This document shows, piece after piece, positions 21,850 to 34,153 of a stretch of 64,000 nucleotides of DNA (position 1 is its first letter; each line of letters starts with the position of its first letter). The position numbers were made by a program, and so were the translations under genes. The stretch covers positions 40,459,459 through 40,523,458 of the forward strand of contig OX235265.1 in assembly GCA_944472135.2 (NCBI GenBank), in the 5' to 3' direction. The DNA is from Trichobilharzia regenti. Its lineage: Eukaryota; Platyhelminthes; Trematoda; Strigeidida; Schistosomatidae. The notes beneath the pieces were generated by a model. The model saw only the letters and a program-made list of their open reading frames with translations. It searched no databases and had not been told where the DNA came from.

Positions 21850-22980
21850 CAGTATCTTTGAAAAGAGAAGAAGACACAAGAAAACCGGCAGACAGGTGCA
21901 GAAGTATATAAAAGGTGTTAATAATTCAAAATATACAACAGACATGGGTTTCATCATTATTTTTATTGTTTTTTTCAAGAAATATTATTTTCCCGATATT
22001 CTAGTCTTCCCTGCGAACAATTAGTTTAAGCGAAAGACAGGTGATAATTTCACCTACTTACGAGGTTTAAAAGGAGTTAAACACAAAAGTCAGAGTGCGT
22101 TAGGTATGTAAAAGAAAAGTGAGGGCCAAGTAATATATGTTTTTCTGAAGTGTACAGTTCGGTGTCACTCTGAAGTAGCGGACTCATACCATTTACTTTC
22201 ATTTGGGAGTTTGCATTTAAACTTCGGCTCTAGGCAATTTTCAATTTCAATTTCTTTTTTTTATTATTATCTTATGAAATTAAAAATTGGAAAATGACCT
22301 CTAGAAACTTTATAAGAATAGAATATCAGATTTTGGTTTAAGTCTAAATTATAATATTTAATATACTCATAGTGAGTCAGATTCATGAGGGAATTATGAC
22401 ATTTTGCGTTAATGGAAGGTAAGAAGAGAGGTGATATAAAGGTGCCAGAGTAAGACAAACGGGATCCAGACAGTTATTATTATCATTTTATCAATCAATA
22501 AGGGTTCGAAAGTTTATAAAAATCCACATTAGATCGTAGGTACAGCATTATATTGGTATAAGCAGATACAAGGGACCAATTGGTTGCAAAGTTAACTTTG
22601 CGATGTTGAACAGAATTCAGAATGGAATTTGTTCCGTTGTTCATCGTAAGTGCTAACAATATTCTGGATACCGCTCAAGTAATACAAATGTAGAAAGCAG
22701 CATTACTGTTCATTTGCAGTGCTTCAATGCAATACCTTCGAAAAGTGAAGAAAACAGAAGGAGACAGGCAGCCGGCAGATAATCATAATTTAAGCAAACA
22801 ATATGCGATAACCGCAGGGTTTATTATCCTTTTTTATTACTATGAAATTTTTAGTCATTGAGTTTTATAGTGTTACATACTAACGGTTAGTTTAAGTTTA
22901 TAGTAGTAAACAACAACTAAAGTATAGGATAACAATAAAAAAGTAAAAATTAGGGCGAAACGAATGATGGTTTTCACTCT
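21850..22980. other. No gene recognised
   Basis: AT-rich, with only short spurious frames. A weak internal similarity (gaaaagagaag...gacaggtgcag near 21858; gaaaagtgaag...gacaggcagc near 22738) may reflect repeat-derived sequence. Confidence 0.4.
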
Positions 22981-25900
22981 TAATAATAATAATATATTCT
23001 CATTTTGTACATCATGGACGCCAGTTTACAGGCATCATCAATATGATAAATTACATATACGATTAGCAGTCATACTCAATAATAATGTTTTAATAAAATA
23101 CATATTTTTTCCTACCTGTGTAGGACACACCAAATGTACAGGCATGGATAAGCATTATGTAAATTCCATAAATTCGGTTTATGGTTAAATTACATGGTTT
23201 CTGACGTTTTTGTCTTTGGTTTGTGGGAACAATATGATAACCAGTCATTCAATGGAGCACATCATGAAAAAAACCCAAGTATGTTTTGGATGGATTAAAA
23301 ATACTTGGGAAAAAATAAAGCTTGAAGTAATTCCCCAATATAACTTAGGTGTGTACAAGTCCGATCTCATTTTTGATTTTTATCCAAATCGGGTTATAAG
23401 AAAGCTATTTTTACAGATACGATCAGTTATGTTATAAGCTACAATTGTGACGTTGTATTACAAATTGATACTTTTCCATTGGTACAAGAGTATATTCCAC
23501 AAATGTAATCCAGGTTGCGTCGTGGGGAAAGTTAATTCGTTATTAACTAGACAATAATGTTTGCAGATCATTTGTCATTGTATATGGTCAAACATCCACA
23601 TTATTCATTCTCATTCAAAAAGTCCAATGGAAGCTAAAATGGTGAGAGAAAAAAGAAGACAAACAACAGCAAAGCAAAAGAAAGCAACGGGAGTCCTTAA
23701 GGAGTGATTAATAAATATATACATATATTCTGTTTTGTAACTATGCTTATTTTTGTTCATCAACTAACTAGTCCCGTTACGCTAACTTTTATATTATGTG
23801 TGAAATAACATTACTGTCCTGTATAGAAATGTTAATCATCTAGTTTCAACAATATTAAAATTTATAATTGTAGTTTGTTGTAACTACACGTTTAAACAAC
23901 TTAAAATATCTATGTATGGTGAAAAAAAAGGTGTAAGAGTCAGGCGAAAAAGTGCATCGTCATCTTTGAGCAGTCTGGTGACTGAGGAGATGAACACTGG
24001 AAGTGTGTTTGCATCGCGCACATTACCTGGTAGTCTATTCCAAATGACTGAAAACTTATTTAAGAAGAAGTTGTACCGCACGTAAGTCTGACAGTGCTCT
24101 ATAGCAGCTAGGTTGTGATGATTTCTAAGATTGTAACTGATGACAGCGGTAGGTTTAGTTAATGGCTCGGAGGAATGTAAGAGAAGATTAGTAAGCTTGT
24201 AGTAAAAGATAAGGTTTAGCTTAAGGCGTCTTCTCCAGAGGGGTTCTAATCTTAGTCTTTCGCATCGCTCATGGTATTCCAGACCACTTTCTTAACCAAG
24301 AGTTCTTGAGGTAAACTGCCGTTGCACTCCCTCTAATTTAAGCTTGTCATTTTGTCTGAGTCCGCTAAGAATAAACGGGCAGTATTCTAAGATAGGTCGG
24401 ACACATACTTTGCATAATAAAACCCTAGTTTCACAACAAAAGAAATTGCGTGTTATGCATCCTATCAGCCTTCGCGTTTTACGTCTGGCACTATCAGTTT
24501 GTTCGGAGAACGATAGGTTACTAGAGTATCTGATACCGAGATCTACGACTGAGTTGAGCTTAGCTAGTTTTCGCCCATTTATCTCATGAGTTAGATCAAG
24601 GTTACTGTTAATTTGCTTATTTGTACCCTGTTGCTTGGAAATGATTTTAACCAGTTCAGTAATGGGTTGCGAATTCCACAAGAGTACAGCTTCTCAAAGA
24701 GAATACTGTGAGATACCATGTCAAATGCCCTAGATATATCACAGTAAAGAACAACGACTAGCTTACGTGCTTCGCGACTACCAGTGATGCAGTTGAAAAA
24801 GTCGAAGTGGCAAGTAACACAGGATCTATTTTTGAGAAATCCGTGTTGAGACCTTGTAACAAGATCCTCCCTAATTAGGTAGTCTGACAATTGATCCTTT
24901 ACAACTTTCTCCATGATTCGTGAGATAACTGGGGTTATATTTATGGGTCTGTAATTGCGGACGTTTGCCCTATCACCAGATTTGTAATGTGGAATTATGA
25001 AGCTAGTTTTCCACTCACTAGGGTAAGTGCCAGTGTCCATAGATATTGAGAAGAATTTAAGAAGTAACAGGGGTATATCACACCCACTGTTTTTGAAAAT
25101 TATCGAAGCGAGGCCATCCGGTCCCGTACTAGTGGAAGGTTTAAGGCTTTTAATTGCTTGTACTATTAACTGATTAGTGAACACAATGCTTTCAAGGGAA
25201 GAGATAGTAAGGGGATCGGTTTCACCAGGCATATGTGTTTCTAAACTAAAGTTTGCAAACCAATCACTGAAGAGTTCACAGATAGTGGCAGGTTCATTGT
25301 AGATTACTTTGTCGTGAAGTAAGTATGGGATTTCCCTCGCCGACTGCATTCGTTTTTTAAGAAGTGCCGTTAAGTTATAAACTTTGGAGGTACTTTCAAG
25401 TGCCGTTAACTCTTCGTCGAGGTCCTTTTGAGAACGTAGGCGCTTGATAGATTCAAGAGACTCGTGGATTGAGAGCATTAGTGATATATCCTTAGTGGAA
25501 TAGTACTGTTTCTTCAGCTTCCTTAACTTATTACGGTGTGCCCTTGGAATATATTCAGTTCGGTGTCTACTTAATTTCACTATTTTCTTTGGAGCAACTG
25601 TATCTAGACAAAGGGTAACATTCTTGTAAAACAGGGTTACTACGGCCTCCAGGGAGTCAGTGGTAAAATAGTCATCCCATTGACAGAGTCGAATAAGTTC
25701 TTGGACTAATCCCCAGTCTGTATATTTGTAACTACGACATATTGTGCTTCCTGAATCTTGTTTGTTTCCTGTATTTAGTGGTGAGAAAGGCAGAGAGCAG
25801 AGTACCATTCTATGGTCACTACTGGAAAATCGATTACCAACATACGTGGATACTGGGATTGTGTCATGACAAAAAACAAGGTCCGACATGTTGTCACCAC

Positions 25901-26587
25901 GAGTAGGTGCCTGGACGTGTTGTTGCCATCCATAACAGTCTATAGTGGCAAGTAATTCGTCGAAGCGTTGGGGGCTGGAACTAGTTAGCCAATTGACTTC
26001 TGGAAGATTGAAGTCCCCTGCAATTATTTTGTAATTAGCACTAAACGAGGATGCGTGTGCAAACGATTTAGCTAATAACGCATCAGTTTCTTTTGTTGCG
26101 CTTGGTGCTCGATAAACACAGCCTATGAGAAGTTTGTACTTATCTCCATGTAAGACAACCCAGAGTGAGTCAGGTACATTATTCATTGTTTCATCTTCCA
26201 CCTTACTGACTACAAATGAGCTATGTATATATATGAGACATCCTCCACCACGCTTGCAATCTCTGTTTGCACGGTGTACAGTGTAATCATCGATACCTAT
26301 ATGCACATCAAGTACAGAGGATGAGCACCATGACTCAGTAATCAGAGCTACAGTAGGCTTGGCGACTAATAATAATGTCCATAGTACAGATAGCTTATTG
26401 ATTAAGGAACGTGCATTAATTAGCAATATCGTGAATAAGTCACGGGATACAACAAACTGGCCTAAAATGTCACCATAACCTAAATCTATTTGTGCGTCAG
26501 CACCGCAAGAATTTATGAATGAAAAGGAGATCGGACTGGGTGTCTGTACATCGGAGTTGGTGTGCAATGAGGTGGTCCTAGGTGCCT
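22981..26587 (-). mobile_element. CR1-like LINE, 5'-truncated copy 2
   Basis: Same family as copy 1. It ends at the low-coordinate side in a short TAA repeat (22981-22995) and the same 3' UTR. The 5' end stops at 26587, about where ORF2 starts, so ORF1 and the 5' UTR are absent, as usual for abortive target-primed reverse transcription. About 300 bp of the RT core are deleted at about 24605-24625. Confidence 0.88.
23884..26567 (-). pseudogene. CR1 LINE ORF2, endonuclease intact, RT core deleted
   Basis: The endonuclease, linker and N-terminal RT are read continuously (26567 to about 24625). They show the motifs GGGCLIYIHSS, GDFNLP, SDHRMV, STGPDGL and DISRAFDMVSH. A deletion then removes the region that in copy 1 carries GVVQGSVLGP and YADD (about 11819-12113 there). 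Downstream, a T-to-A change creates a TAA near 24293. The copy cannot encode an active RT, but it confirms where copy 1 lost single bases. Confidence 0.85.
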
Positions 26588-26621
26588 AGGAGCGTAAACG
26601 ACTGAGGCTCGCATACGTTAC
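26588..26621 (+). repeat. Left stub of an older Gag-only element 3' region
   Basis: Thirty-odd bases matching the 3' internal region of the Gag-only family ('gactgaggctcgcatacg', compare 43625-43645). They continue on the other side of the BEL/Pao element at 33457. The last five bases, 26617-26621 (GTTAC), are the left target duplication. Confidence 0.75.
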
Positions 26622-26980
26622 TGTCAGTCAAGTCTCGTAAACCGTTAATGCCCAGCCCTTACTGCACTCGGGATCACTCTGCTCCTTGAAGTTTCTCAGA
26701 AACGCTTAGTTATAACGAACACAAAATCCAAAACACCGATTGGCGAATTGAGGATTCTTCATTGTAAAACCAACATATAAACATTGTTACAACTAAGGTC
26801 TCTGCACAAATATTACAATAATGAATCACAATATTACTTCTGACGATTTTCTGCTGATTTCTTTCTGAACAGCGACCGATGAGACGATGACTGTCGTATT
26901 GATGCCTCCGCGAAAATCGGGGAAGTTGATTTTGAGCAAACAACCATGAATTGATCGTTCAATCGTCAACTACATTGACA
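26622..26980 (-). repeat. 3' LTR of the BEL/Pao element
   Basis: 359 bp, TGTCAGTCAAG...ACATTGACA. It is noticeably different in the middle from the 5' LTR at 33085-33456, more like the 7931-8290 type there. Confidence 0.85.
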
Positions 26981-28140
26981 CTCCAGGGCGAAAAACCGAT
27001 CCATCCCTTTTCTCCATCACGACCAATACACGTTGACTTGGATGCCATTGCGAGAACCTGGGTCACATGGACAGAGCTGAAATGGGAAACAAAAAGAAAA
27101 GCAAACACACCACAGTCATACCCACAGCACAATCTCACACATCGCTGACGACCTGCGCCTCCAGACAGAGACCTCCTCTTGACATCTTGCAACACAATCG
27201 CCACTTGCTAGAATGACTCTTGCAGAATGCAACGTGACCATAGCAGCACCTCACGATACTCTACGCACATCCTCTTATCTACTCACTACCAATTACAACT
27301 GAAATCGCTTGTCACTCATTCTGCCTCAGTTCTAATAACGGTGACGTATGCTAACCTCAGTCGTTTACACTCTTTCTCCCCGGCGTGTGGGACCACAGCT
27401 AACAATTATCTCCGTGTGCATTTCATTCTCAGCAACACCCTCCCCGGCGTATACGACCCATCTGCTGTCTGTAACATCAATCAATTCATTCACGGATGTA
27501 GAAGACTAGAAACAACTTCAGGAGTAATCACGACGAAAATTTTAACAAAATTACGCAATAAAAACAAGATACGAAAACAACAAGTAAACACAATGAATCC
27601 AAAAAACACCAATTGATATGACACACCACACATATATACAAACAGTACAAACAACCTCACCGATCATGTCTTGATGGAATTCCTTTGAAGAATTGGAGGA
27701 CTTACACCAGTACGCCTGCAACCCTTCTCAGGTTGACGATTGTAATTTGTGGAATGTCCGGACACAAACAAGATTAACCAACAATTACGATAATTGGAAC
27801 TCACACAACTATTTAACACAAACATATGTACAATCAACACATCAAATGTTGTGGATTCCGGCATGACAAACTACCCTTGAAGAACTGTAGGACTTACAGC
27901 AGTACGCCTACATTCCTTCTCAGGTTGATGATTCAAGTGGAAGTCGTTCGGACACAAACAGAATTACCAACAGCTAGATGACAGATGATATCAATTCAGT
28001 ATATACAATATGAACATATGTACAAAATCACACACGAAGCACATTGGACTGCTCATTGATGCGCTACCCTTTGAAGAACTGTAGGACTTACAGCAGTACG
28101 CCTACAACCCTTCTCAGGTTGACGCTCTAGGTTGGAAAAT
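26981..28140 (-). repeat. 3' internal region with three ~194 bp tandem units
   Basis: Non-coding stretch between the pol end and the 3' LTR. The tandem units (motif 'ttctcaggttga' at about 27727, 27919 and 28112 on the plus strand) and the rest closely match the 3' regions of the Gag-only elements. It shares the last 15 or so coding bases (DDFPT, TAG) with their gag. Confidence 0.8.
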
Positions 28141-28151
28141 CGTCTAGTGTT

Positions 28152-31100
28152 TCATCCTCCGACTCTACTCTCAGCACCTTCCAGTAGACACAGTTTTCTA
28201 ATATCTCGCAAAAACATGCCACAACTTTTTCTCACCTCAACCGTCCTCACCAATCCATCACCACTACAGATTAGCCTTACTACCACTCCTAAAGGCCACC
28301 TACCTGTGGCACATTTATCTGCTACTAATACTATGTCACCAACCTTTAAGTTTCGGCACAACTTTTTCCACTTGTCTCTGGTTTGCAGTGTTAGAACATA
28401 CTCCTTTAACCATCTTTTCCAAAATATATCTTTCATGTGCCTGGCTTGTTTCCATCTTTTAATCGTAGGTATTCCTTCCCTACTTGAGTCCTCTATGCCA
28501 GGGTTGCCTCTCAATAACAATAATTTGTTTGGGGTTAACACATCAAAATCCTTGACGTCGTCCCTCACAGGTGATAACGGCCGGTCATTTAATATTCGTT
28601 CAGCTTCACAAGAAAATGTCTCCAGCGTTTCGTCATTCAAACTCTGGTTTTTAATTATGGAGCTTAAAATACGCTTGATAATTCCTATAAGTCTTTCCCA
28701 TAGCCCACCTCTATGGCTGGCATGTGGTGGGTTGAAGTGCCACTCGATGTTCCTTTTCAGTAACTCTTCCTGAACTCTCGTTTGGGGACCTTCGAAGTAC
28801 TCTTTAAGCTCGGCGTGACAGCCAACAAAATTAGTCCCTCTGTCGCTGAACATCATCTTCGGTACACCCCGGCGATTTATAAATCTATGTAATGCTAGCA
28901 CGAATGAATCAGTAGTTAGCGTATGAACCATCTCAATATGCACAGCTCTCATTTTCAAACAGGTGAATAAACAGCCATATCTTTTACATAGGGTTCTGCC
29001 TCTCTTCACTACAAAAGGTCCGAACAAATCCACCCCAACGTACTCAAATGGATAATTCCCTTCAGAAGCTTGCCACGCTGGGAGTGGTGCCATCATCTGC
29101 TGTACTGGACGAGCATTTCGGAGTTTACATTCCATGCACTTATCAATTATTTTACGGACAGCGGTACCTCCCTTCACTATCCAGAACTTACATCGAATAC
29201 TTGATAGTACTTGCGAAGTACCCAAATGACCTTCAAGAACATGGTAGTGTCTTATAATGAGATCAAGGTAATAAAGCCGGATGACGGGTCTCATATGACG
29301 ATTCTAACATTTGTAGACGTCCACCAACTCTAGCGATCCCTTCGGAAACTATCGGAGATAATCTATCTAACCGCACCTTGAAATCTGCGAAATCAGGACT
29401 ATCCTCCTTGGCAATCTCACCCCACGCTTCCCACTGAGCAGCCCTCAAAATCGCTAACTCTGCATTTCTAATATCTTCGACTCTCAAAGGCCCCACATTC
29501 ATATTTTCGTATCCCGCAAGATGCATGACCTTTAAATACGTAACATATCGTGTCAACCACGCAACAGCTTTCAGTAGTTTGTACCAAGAAGAATAATATT
29601 TAAAAAGTGGATGTAAACCTGAATGTCTTTCTTGAGTAGATGTTAAACTGACACTTGTCTTCAACTCCAAGGCACACTCGTTTATCGGTGGTTCATCTTC
29701 TCTACGAGGCCACATACTATCAGCCCTTAGCAAGAACTCTGGACCTTTCCACCACTTATTTTTAACCACATTCATATCAATAACTCCTCGCGAGGCTAGA
29801 TCAGCTGGATTTTTTCCAGACGGTACGTACCTCCACTGCTCAACAGTTGTTAGTTCACGAATTTGAGATACTCTGTTAGCTACAAAACATGCATATCTTG
29901 CTGACTCGTTGCGTATATAATATATCACAGACATCGAATCAGTCCAAAACGTTACGGGATACTTGGGGTAATCCAACTCTTTACACACCGTTGTGAATAA
30001 CTGCGCAGCTAGTAAGGCTGCAATAAGTTCTAATCTCGGAATCGAAACCGTCTTTAGAGGTGCAACTCTAGATTTACCCATCACCAGGCTAACATCTATA
30101 TCATTCCTTAAGGTGGTTCTGATGTATACGGCTGCACCAAATCCAACCTCAGAGGCATCAGAAAAAACATGGAAGTCAATTATATCATGATTTCTCGACG
30201 GCTTAAGTGGACGTGAGACGGAATGTAGATTCAGCATTCTTAAACTGTTAACCCACCCCTTCCACTCTTCACTCTGCCTCTCACTTAATGGTTCATCCCA
30301 CTGTAACCCTTTCCTGCATATCTCTTGAAATAACCTCCTAGCCGGAAGTAGATAAGGTGCTACTTACCCAAGTGGGTCAAACACGGACGACAACACAGAG
30401 AGTGCACCTCTCCGAGTAACTGGCTTATCAATATCACCAACACTAAATCCAAAGGTATCGGAGTTCACATCCCATCGCATACCTAATGTGCGTTCAACTG
30501 GTAGAGTATCAACAGGCAAATCTCGTACAGTAGGTGCTCTGTCTTCTGGAACTATATGCTTCAAAACGTCTAGGCTGTTCAAGACCCACTTAGTTAGACG
30601 AAAGCCGGCCTTAGCTAACACTTCAGTAATACTTGTTGCAAATTTAACTGCAGACTTATCATCATCGAAGGAGGCTAAACAATCATCCACGTAGAAGCGA
30701 CAAACGATGACATCCAGCAGATTATTAGAACGAAATGTGGACACTGCCTATCGTAGAGCAAAATTAGCACAAAACGGGGAGGACGTGGCACCAAATGGAT
30801 GCACTGTCATCCTATATTCTGACACCTTCACCTGTAGGAACATTTCCTCAATATCCGCCGCGACAGCAACTGCAAACTTTCTGAATCTTAATAGCAGTCC
30901 CACTAATGAGCTCACGCAATCTGGGCCACTATACAGATTATCATTTAAAGAGACTCCTTCATGTTTCGCAGAGCAATCGAACACCACACGGAGTTTACCT
31001 AGCGTTCTCAGGTTAAAGACGGGGTGATGGGGAAAATACCACTTCCCTGGCTCACTCTGATCAACTAGTCTTTCAACGTAACCCTTCATTATATGTATAT

Positions 31101-32106
31101 CGACGACATCCTTATATTTGGACCAGAGTTCTGCATCTGACAGAAATTTCTTCTGTAAACCCATTAGTCTCTTAAGAGCAACTTTCCTATTACAAACCAA
31201 CTGTCTATCTTTGAATCTCCATGGTAGGCCAACGCTGAAACGCCCGTTTTCGTATTTACAAGACTCCTCAGCTATTTTAACTGCTTTTAAGGCTTCTACA
31301 GAACGACCCTTCTCTGGGACACCGCAGTCACAAAACTCCTTGTCATACATATTTTTAATCATAGTCTCTAGTTTGTCCCCATCGTTTGCAACCAATGATG
31401 ATGTGTGGACTATGGGTATAGGTCCTCTCACTGTCCATCCCAGTGGTGTTTTCGTCGCGAACAGATCATCTATACCTCCGAATCTCTCTTCTAACACCTT
31501 GTGAGCTTCTGGCACACTACATCCAATGAGTACTCTCACTCTTCCATCTTGCAGTGTTGGAAGAGGTATGTCACACAGGTATGGCTTACTGACAACCGTT
31601 TCACGACTAGGAACTATAGCTTCGCCGAGTTTCATACTGGAGGTAGTGTAAGCAGTATCCACTTCCACGGTCTTCCCAGTGGCCAAGGATTCTAAATGAA
31701 ATGACACTCGTTCACATACTACTGTTTTCGCAGAATTGAAAGTATTTACAACCAAGGGTTGCTTTAGGCCTTTAATGCCCAAGCAACTAGCCAGTTTAGC
31801 ATCTATCAATGTAACGTCTGAACCATTATCCAACAATGCATAAGTCTCTACTGAAGATTTCGGTCCTTTCACCTTAACTGGTAATACCCCTAAATAAACT
31901 TGTGTGGTTTCAATGGGTCTAGAGATACTATTACAATTAACCGAATTCCCAGGTCCGTTTGCTGTCCACAGAAGTGGGTGCATATCCGTTAAACCACTAC
32001 TTCCCTTGTTTGTCGCCTTACAATTCCACTTTGTATGCCCAATCTTTAAACAACTGAAACACAGCCGCTTCTGCTTTGCCATTTTTAACCTTACTACGGG
32101 TGACAT
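28152..32106 (-). pseudogene. BEL/Pao pol: zinc knuckle, protease, RT, RNase H, integrase
   Basis: Read from 32106 downward. A CCHC knuckle (CFSCLKIGHTKWNC) comes first, then an A17-type protease with ALLDNGSDVTLIDA. RT: GKLRVVFDCSAKH, AVAADIEEMFLQV and YVDD (in 30744-30364). RNase H: FSDASEVGFGAAVY, RLELIAALLAAQL, FWTDSMSV and GKNPADLASRG (30237-29263). Integrase (29294-28152): an HHCC finger (HYHVLEGH, CMEC) and catalytic D (GVDLFGPF), D (FSDRGTNF) and E (GLWERL) at residues 89, 151 and 200. Lesions are an in-frame TAG at 30748-30750, a TAA at 30364-30366, a one-base shift near 29265-29290 between RNase H and integrase, and a frame change before the C-terminal DDFPT. It would otherwise act in element reverse transcription and integration. 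Confidence 0.9.
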
Positions 32107-32166
32107 AGCGATAAAGCGATTACAATCACTCAGTTGATGTATGTTATGGCAAACAATACACTCATC

Positions 32167-32955
32167 CTATCTCGTTGTGTCTTGAGACTTCATCACAAAT
32201 GCCTTCCTTATATTCCCTGGTTCCTTAAATTCTACTTTAGAATGCAAAATGCTGGCGAATTTTCCCATCGCCTGGTTGACACTGTCCTTCACCAGTCTCA
32301 GAATATCATCAAACCTTGGCTCGATACCCTCATCCTCTATATGGGAGCTTATCTTCACCCACTTCCTTTGCAGCCAAGTAGGTAGGCGTCTTGCTATTAC
32401 TTCTAGTATAAAACTCGAGTTGAGGTCACTCATGCAATTCATCGAAATCAAGGTATTCTTATAAGTCATAAGATTATCCAAAAACTCAGTAAGTGCATTG
32501 GAGTCATCTTGATGTTGACTGCCTTTACATTTGACAGCTTCGTATACGTTCCCTACAATCACTGAAGGTCTTCCAAACCTTTGACGTAATATGCTCATAG
32601 CCTCGTAGTAGCCCTCTTTTGGCTTCATAAACTTACAGCTCTGTGTAGCACTTGAAGCATCTCCAGTGCAATACGTCGTCAAATACGTTAACTTCATTTC
32701 ATCAGTTAATAAAAAACCACTTAACATGATTTCAAATTTCCTTACAAACTGTATATAATCAGCTGGGTTTCCATCAAAACATCGTGGTTCAAATTTAGGG
32801 AGCTTGATGTTCCTATTATCCCTGAACGGCGAAACAGTAACATCAATCATGTCATGCTTAACATCAGACACATCGTTACAATTAACAGACAAGTCACCAT
32901 GACTTACTTTCCTGTTTCCATCCAGGACACTCTAACCCTTCTTTGACCCAGGCAT
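32167..32955 (-). pseudogene. BEL/Pao gag, stop at codon 8
   Basis: Begins MPGSKKG then TAG at codon 8 (CAG in the intact relative), then stays open from about 32892 to the TAG at 32167. The Gag core is conserved: FDGNPADYIQFVRKFEIML, MSILRQRFGRPS, FDDILRLVKDSVNQ. The same codon-8 TAG occurs in the mirrored copy at 40921. The C-terminal end (32278-32167) differs from the Gag-only family and leads into the zinc-knuckle/protease frame at 32106. Confidence 0.85.
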
Positions 32956-33084
32956 TGTTGAACTTGACCCAATTCCAAAAATGTACCAGATATTGTTTGT
33001 TCAAAGAGGATTTGACCGGCACCAGTAAAGATGAACGGTGACTATCCAAAATCGCTTAAAAACTGACGTTGAACCGTCAGAATC

Positions 33085-33456
33085 TCTCAGTCACATCTCG
33101 TAAACCGTTAATGCCCAGCTCTTGCTACGCCGGGACTCACGCTGTTCCTTGAAGTTTCTCAGAAACGCTTAGTAATAACGGGGGAAAAAAACCAAAACAC
33201 CGATTGGCTACTCGAGAATTCTTTATTGTAACACCAACATATAGGCAGCTTTAAAATTAAGTTTTTAGCTAAGGTCTATGAACAAATATTACAATAATAA
33301 ATCACAATATTACTTCTGACAGTTTTCTTCTGACTTCCTTCTGAACAGCGACCGATGAGACGATGACTGTCGTATTGATGCCTACGCGAAAATTGGAGAA
33401 GTTGGGTTTGAGCAAACAACCATGAATTGATCGTTCAATCTTCAACTACATTGACA
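33085..33456 (-). repeat. 5' LTR of the BEL/Pao element
   Basis: 372 bp. The outer end reads TCTCA rather than TGTCA, so the terminal CA is mutated. Exact mirror partner of the LTR at 40420-40791. Followed by GTCAC (33457-33461), the right target duplication. Confidence 0.85.
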
Positions 33457-34153
33457 GTCACCGTTACTAGAACTGAGGCAGAATGAGTGACAAGCGATTT
33501 CAGTTGTAATTGGTAGTGAGTAGATAAGAGGATGAGCGTAGAGTATCGTGAGGTGCTGCTATGCTCACATTGCGTTCTGCAAGAGTCATTCTAGCAAGTG
33601 GCGATTGTAATGCAAGATGTCAAGAGGATACCTTCATCTGGAGGCACAGGTCGTCATCGATGTGTGAGATTGTGCTGTGGGTATGACTGTGGTGTGTTGG
33701 CTTTTCTGTTTGTTTCCCATTTCAGCTCTGTCCATGTGACCCAGGTTCTCGCAATGGCATCCAAGTCAACGTGTATTGGTCGTGATGGAGAAAAGGGATG
33801 GATCGGTTTTTTGCCCGGGAGTGTCAATGTAGTTGACGATTGAACGATCAATTCGTGGTTGTTTGCTCAAACCCAACTTCCCTATATTTTCGCGGGGACA
33901 TCAATGCACCAGTCATCGTCTCATCGGTCGCTGTTCAGAAAGAAGTCAGGCCAAAACTGTCACAAACCCTAGGTGAAGCTTAATTTAAAGTTGGATATAT
34001 GTTGGTGTTACAATAAAGAATTCTCGAGAAGCCAATCGGTGTTTTGGTTTCTGCGTCCGTTATTACAAAGCGTCTCTGAAAAACTTCAAGGAACAGCGTG
34101 AGTCCCAGTCTAGCAAGAGCTGGGCATTGACGGTTTGGGAGACGTGGCCGATC
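33457..34153 (+). mobile_element. Gag-only element 3' fragment: 3' region plus LTR
   Basis: 33457-33821 is 3' internal region, the continuation of 26588-26621 across the BEL/Pao insertion. It is followed by an LTR at 33822-34153 (TGTCAATGTAG to about gacgtggccga). Mirror image of 39723-40419. The 5' part of this older element is missing. Confidence 0.8.

Larger units (their letters stand above)
26622..33456 (-). mobile_element. Autonomous-type BEL/Pao LTR retrotransposon (Sinbad-like), degenerate
   Basis: LTRs at 33085-33456 (372 bp, 5') and 26622-26980 (359 bp, 3'). Internal order is gag, CCHC knuckle, aspartic protease, RT, RNase H, integrase, then the same tandem 3' repeats as the Gag-only elements. 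The target duplication is GTTAC/GTCAC; the two flanks rejoin into the 3'-region sequence seen intact at 43625-43660, proving nested insertion. Coding capacity is broken by a TAG at gag codon 8, stops in pol and a frameshift. The Sinbad relationship is from family knowledge of schistosome BEL/Pao elements, not a computed match. Confidence 0.88.

Noticed and set aside
28132..28773. 213-codon plus-strand frame
   Set aside because: Antisense to the integrase, whose HHCC and D,D,E residues are clear on the minus strand.
31118..31504. 128-codon plus-strand open frame repeated identically at 35188-35574
   Set aside because: Antisense shadow of the pol linker region; the identity comes from the 808 bp repeated pol block.
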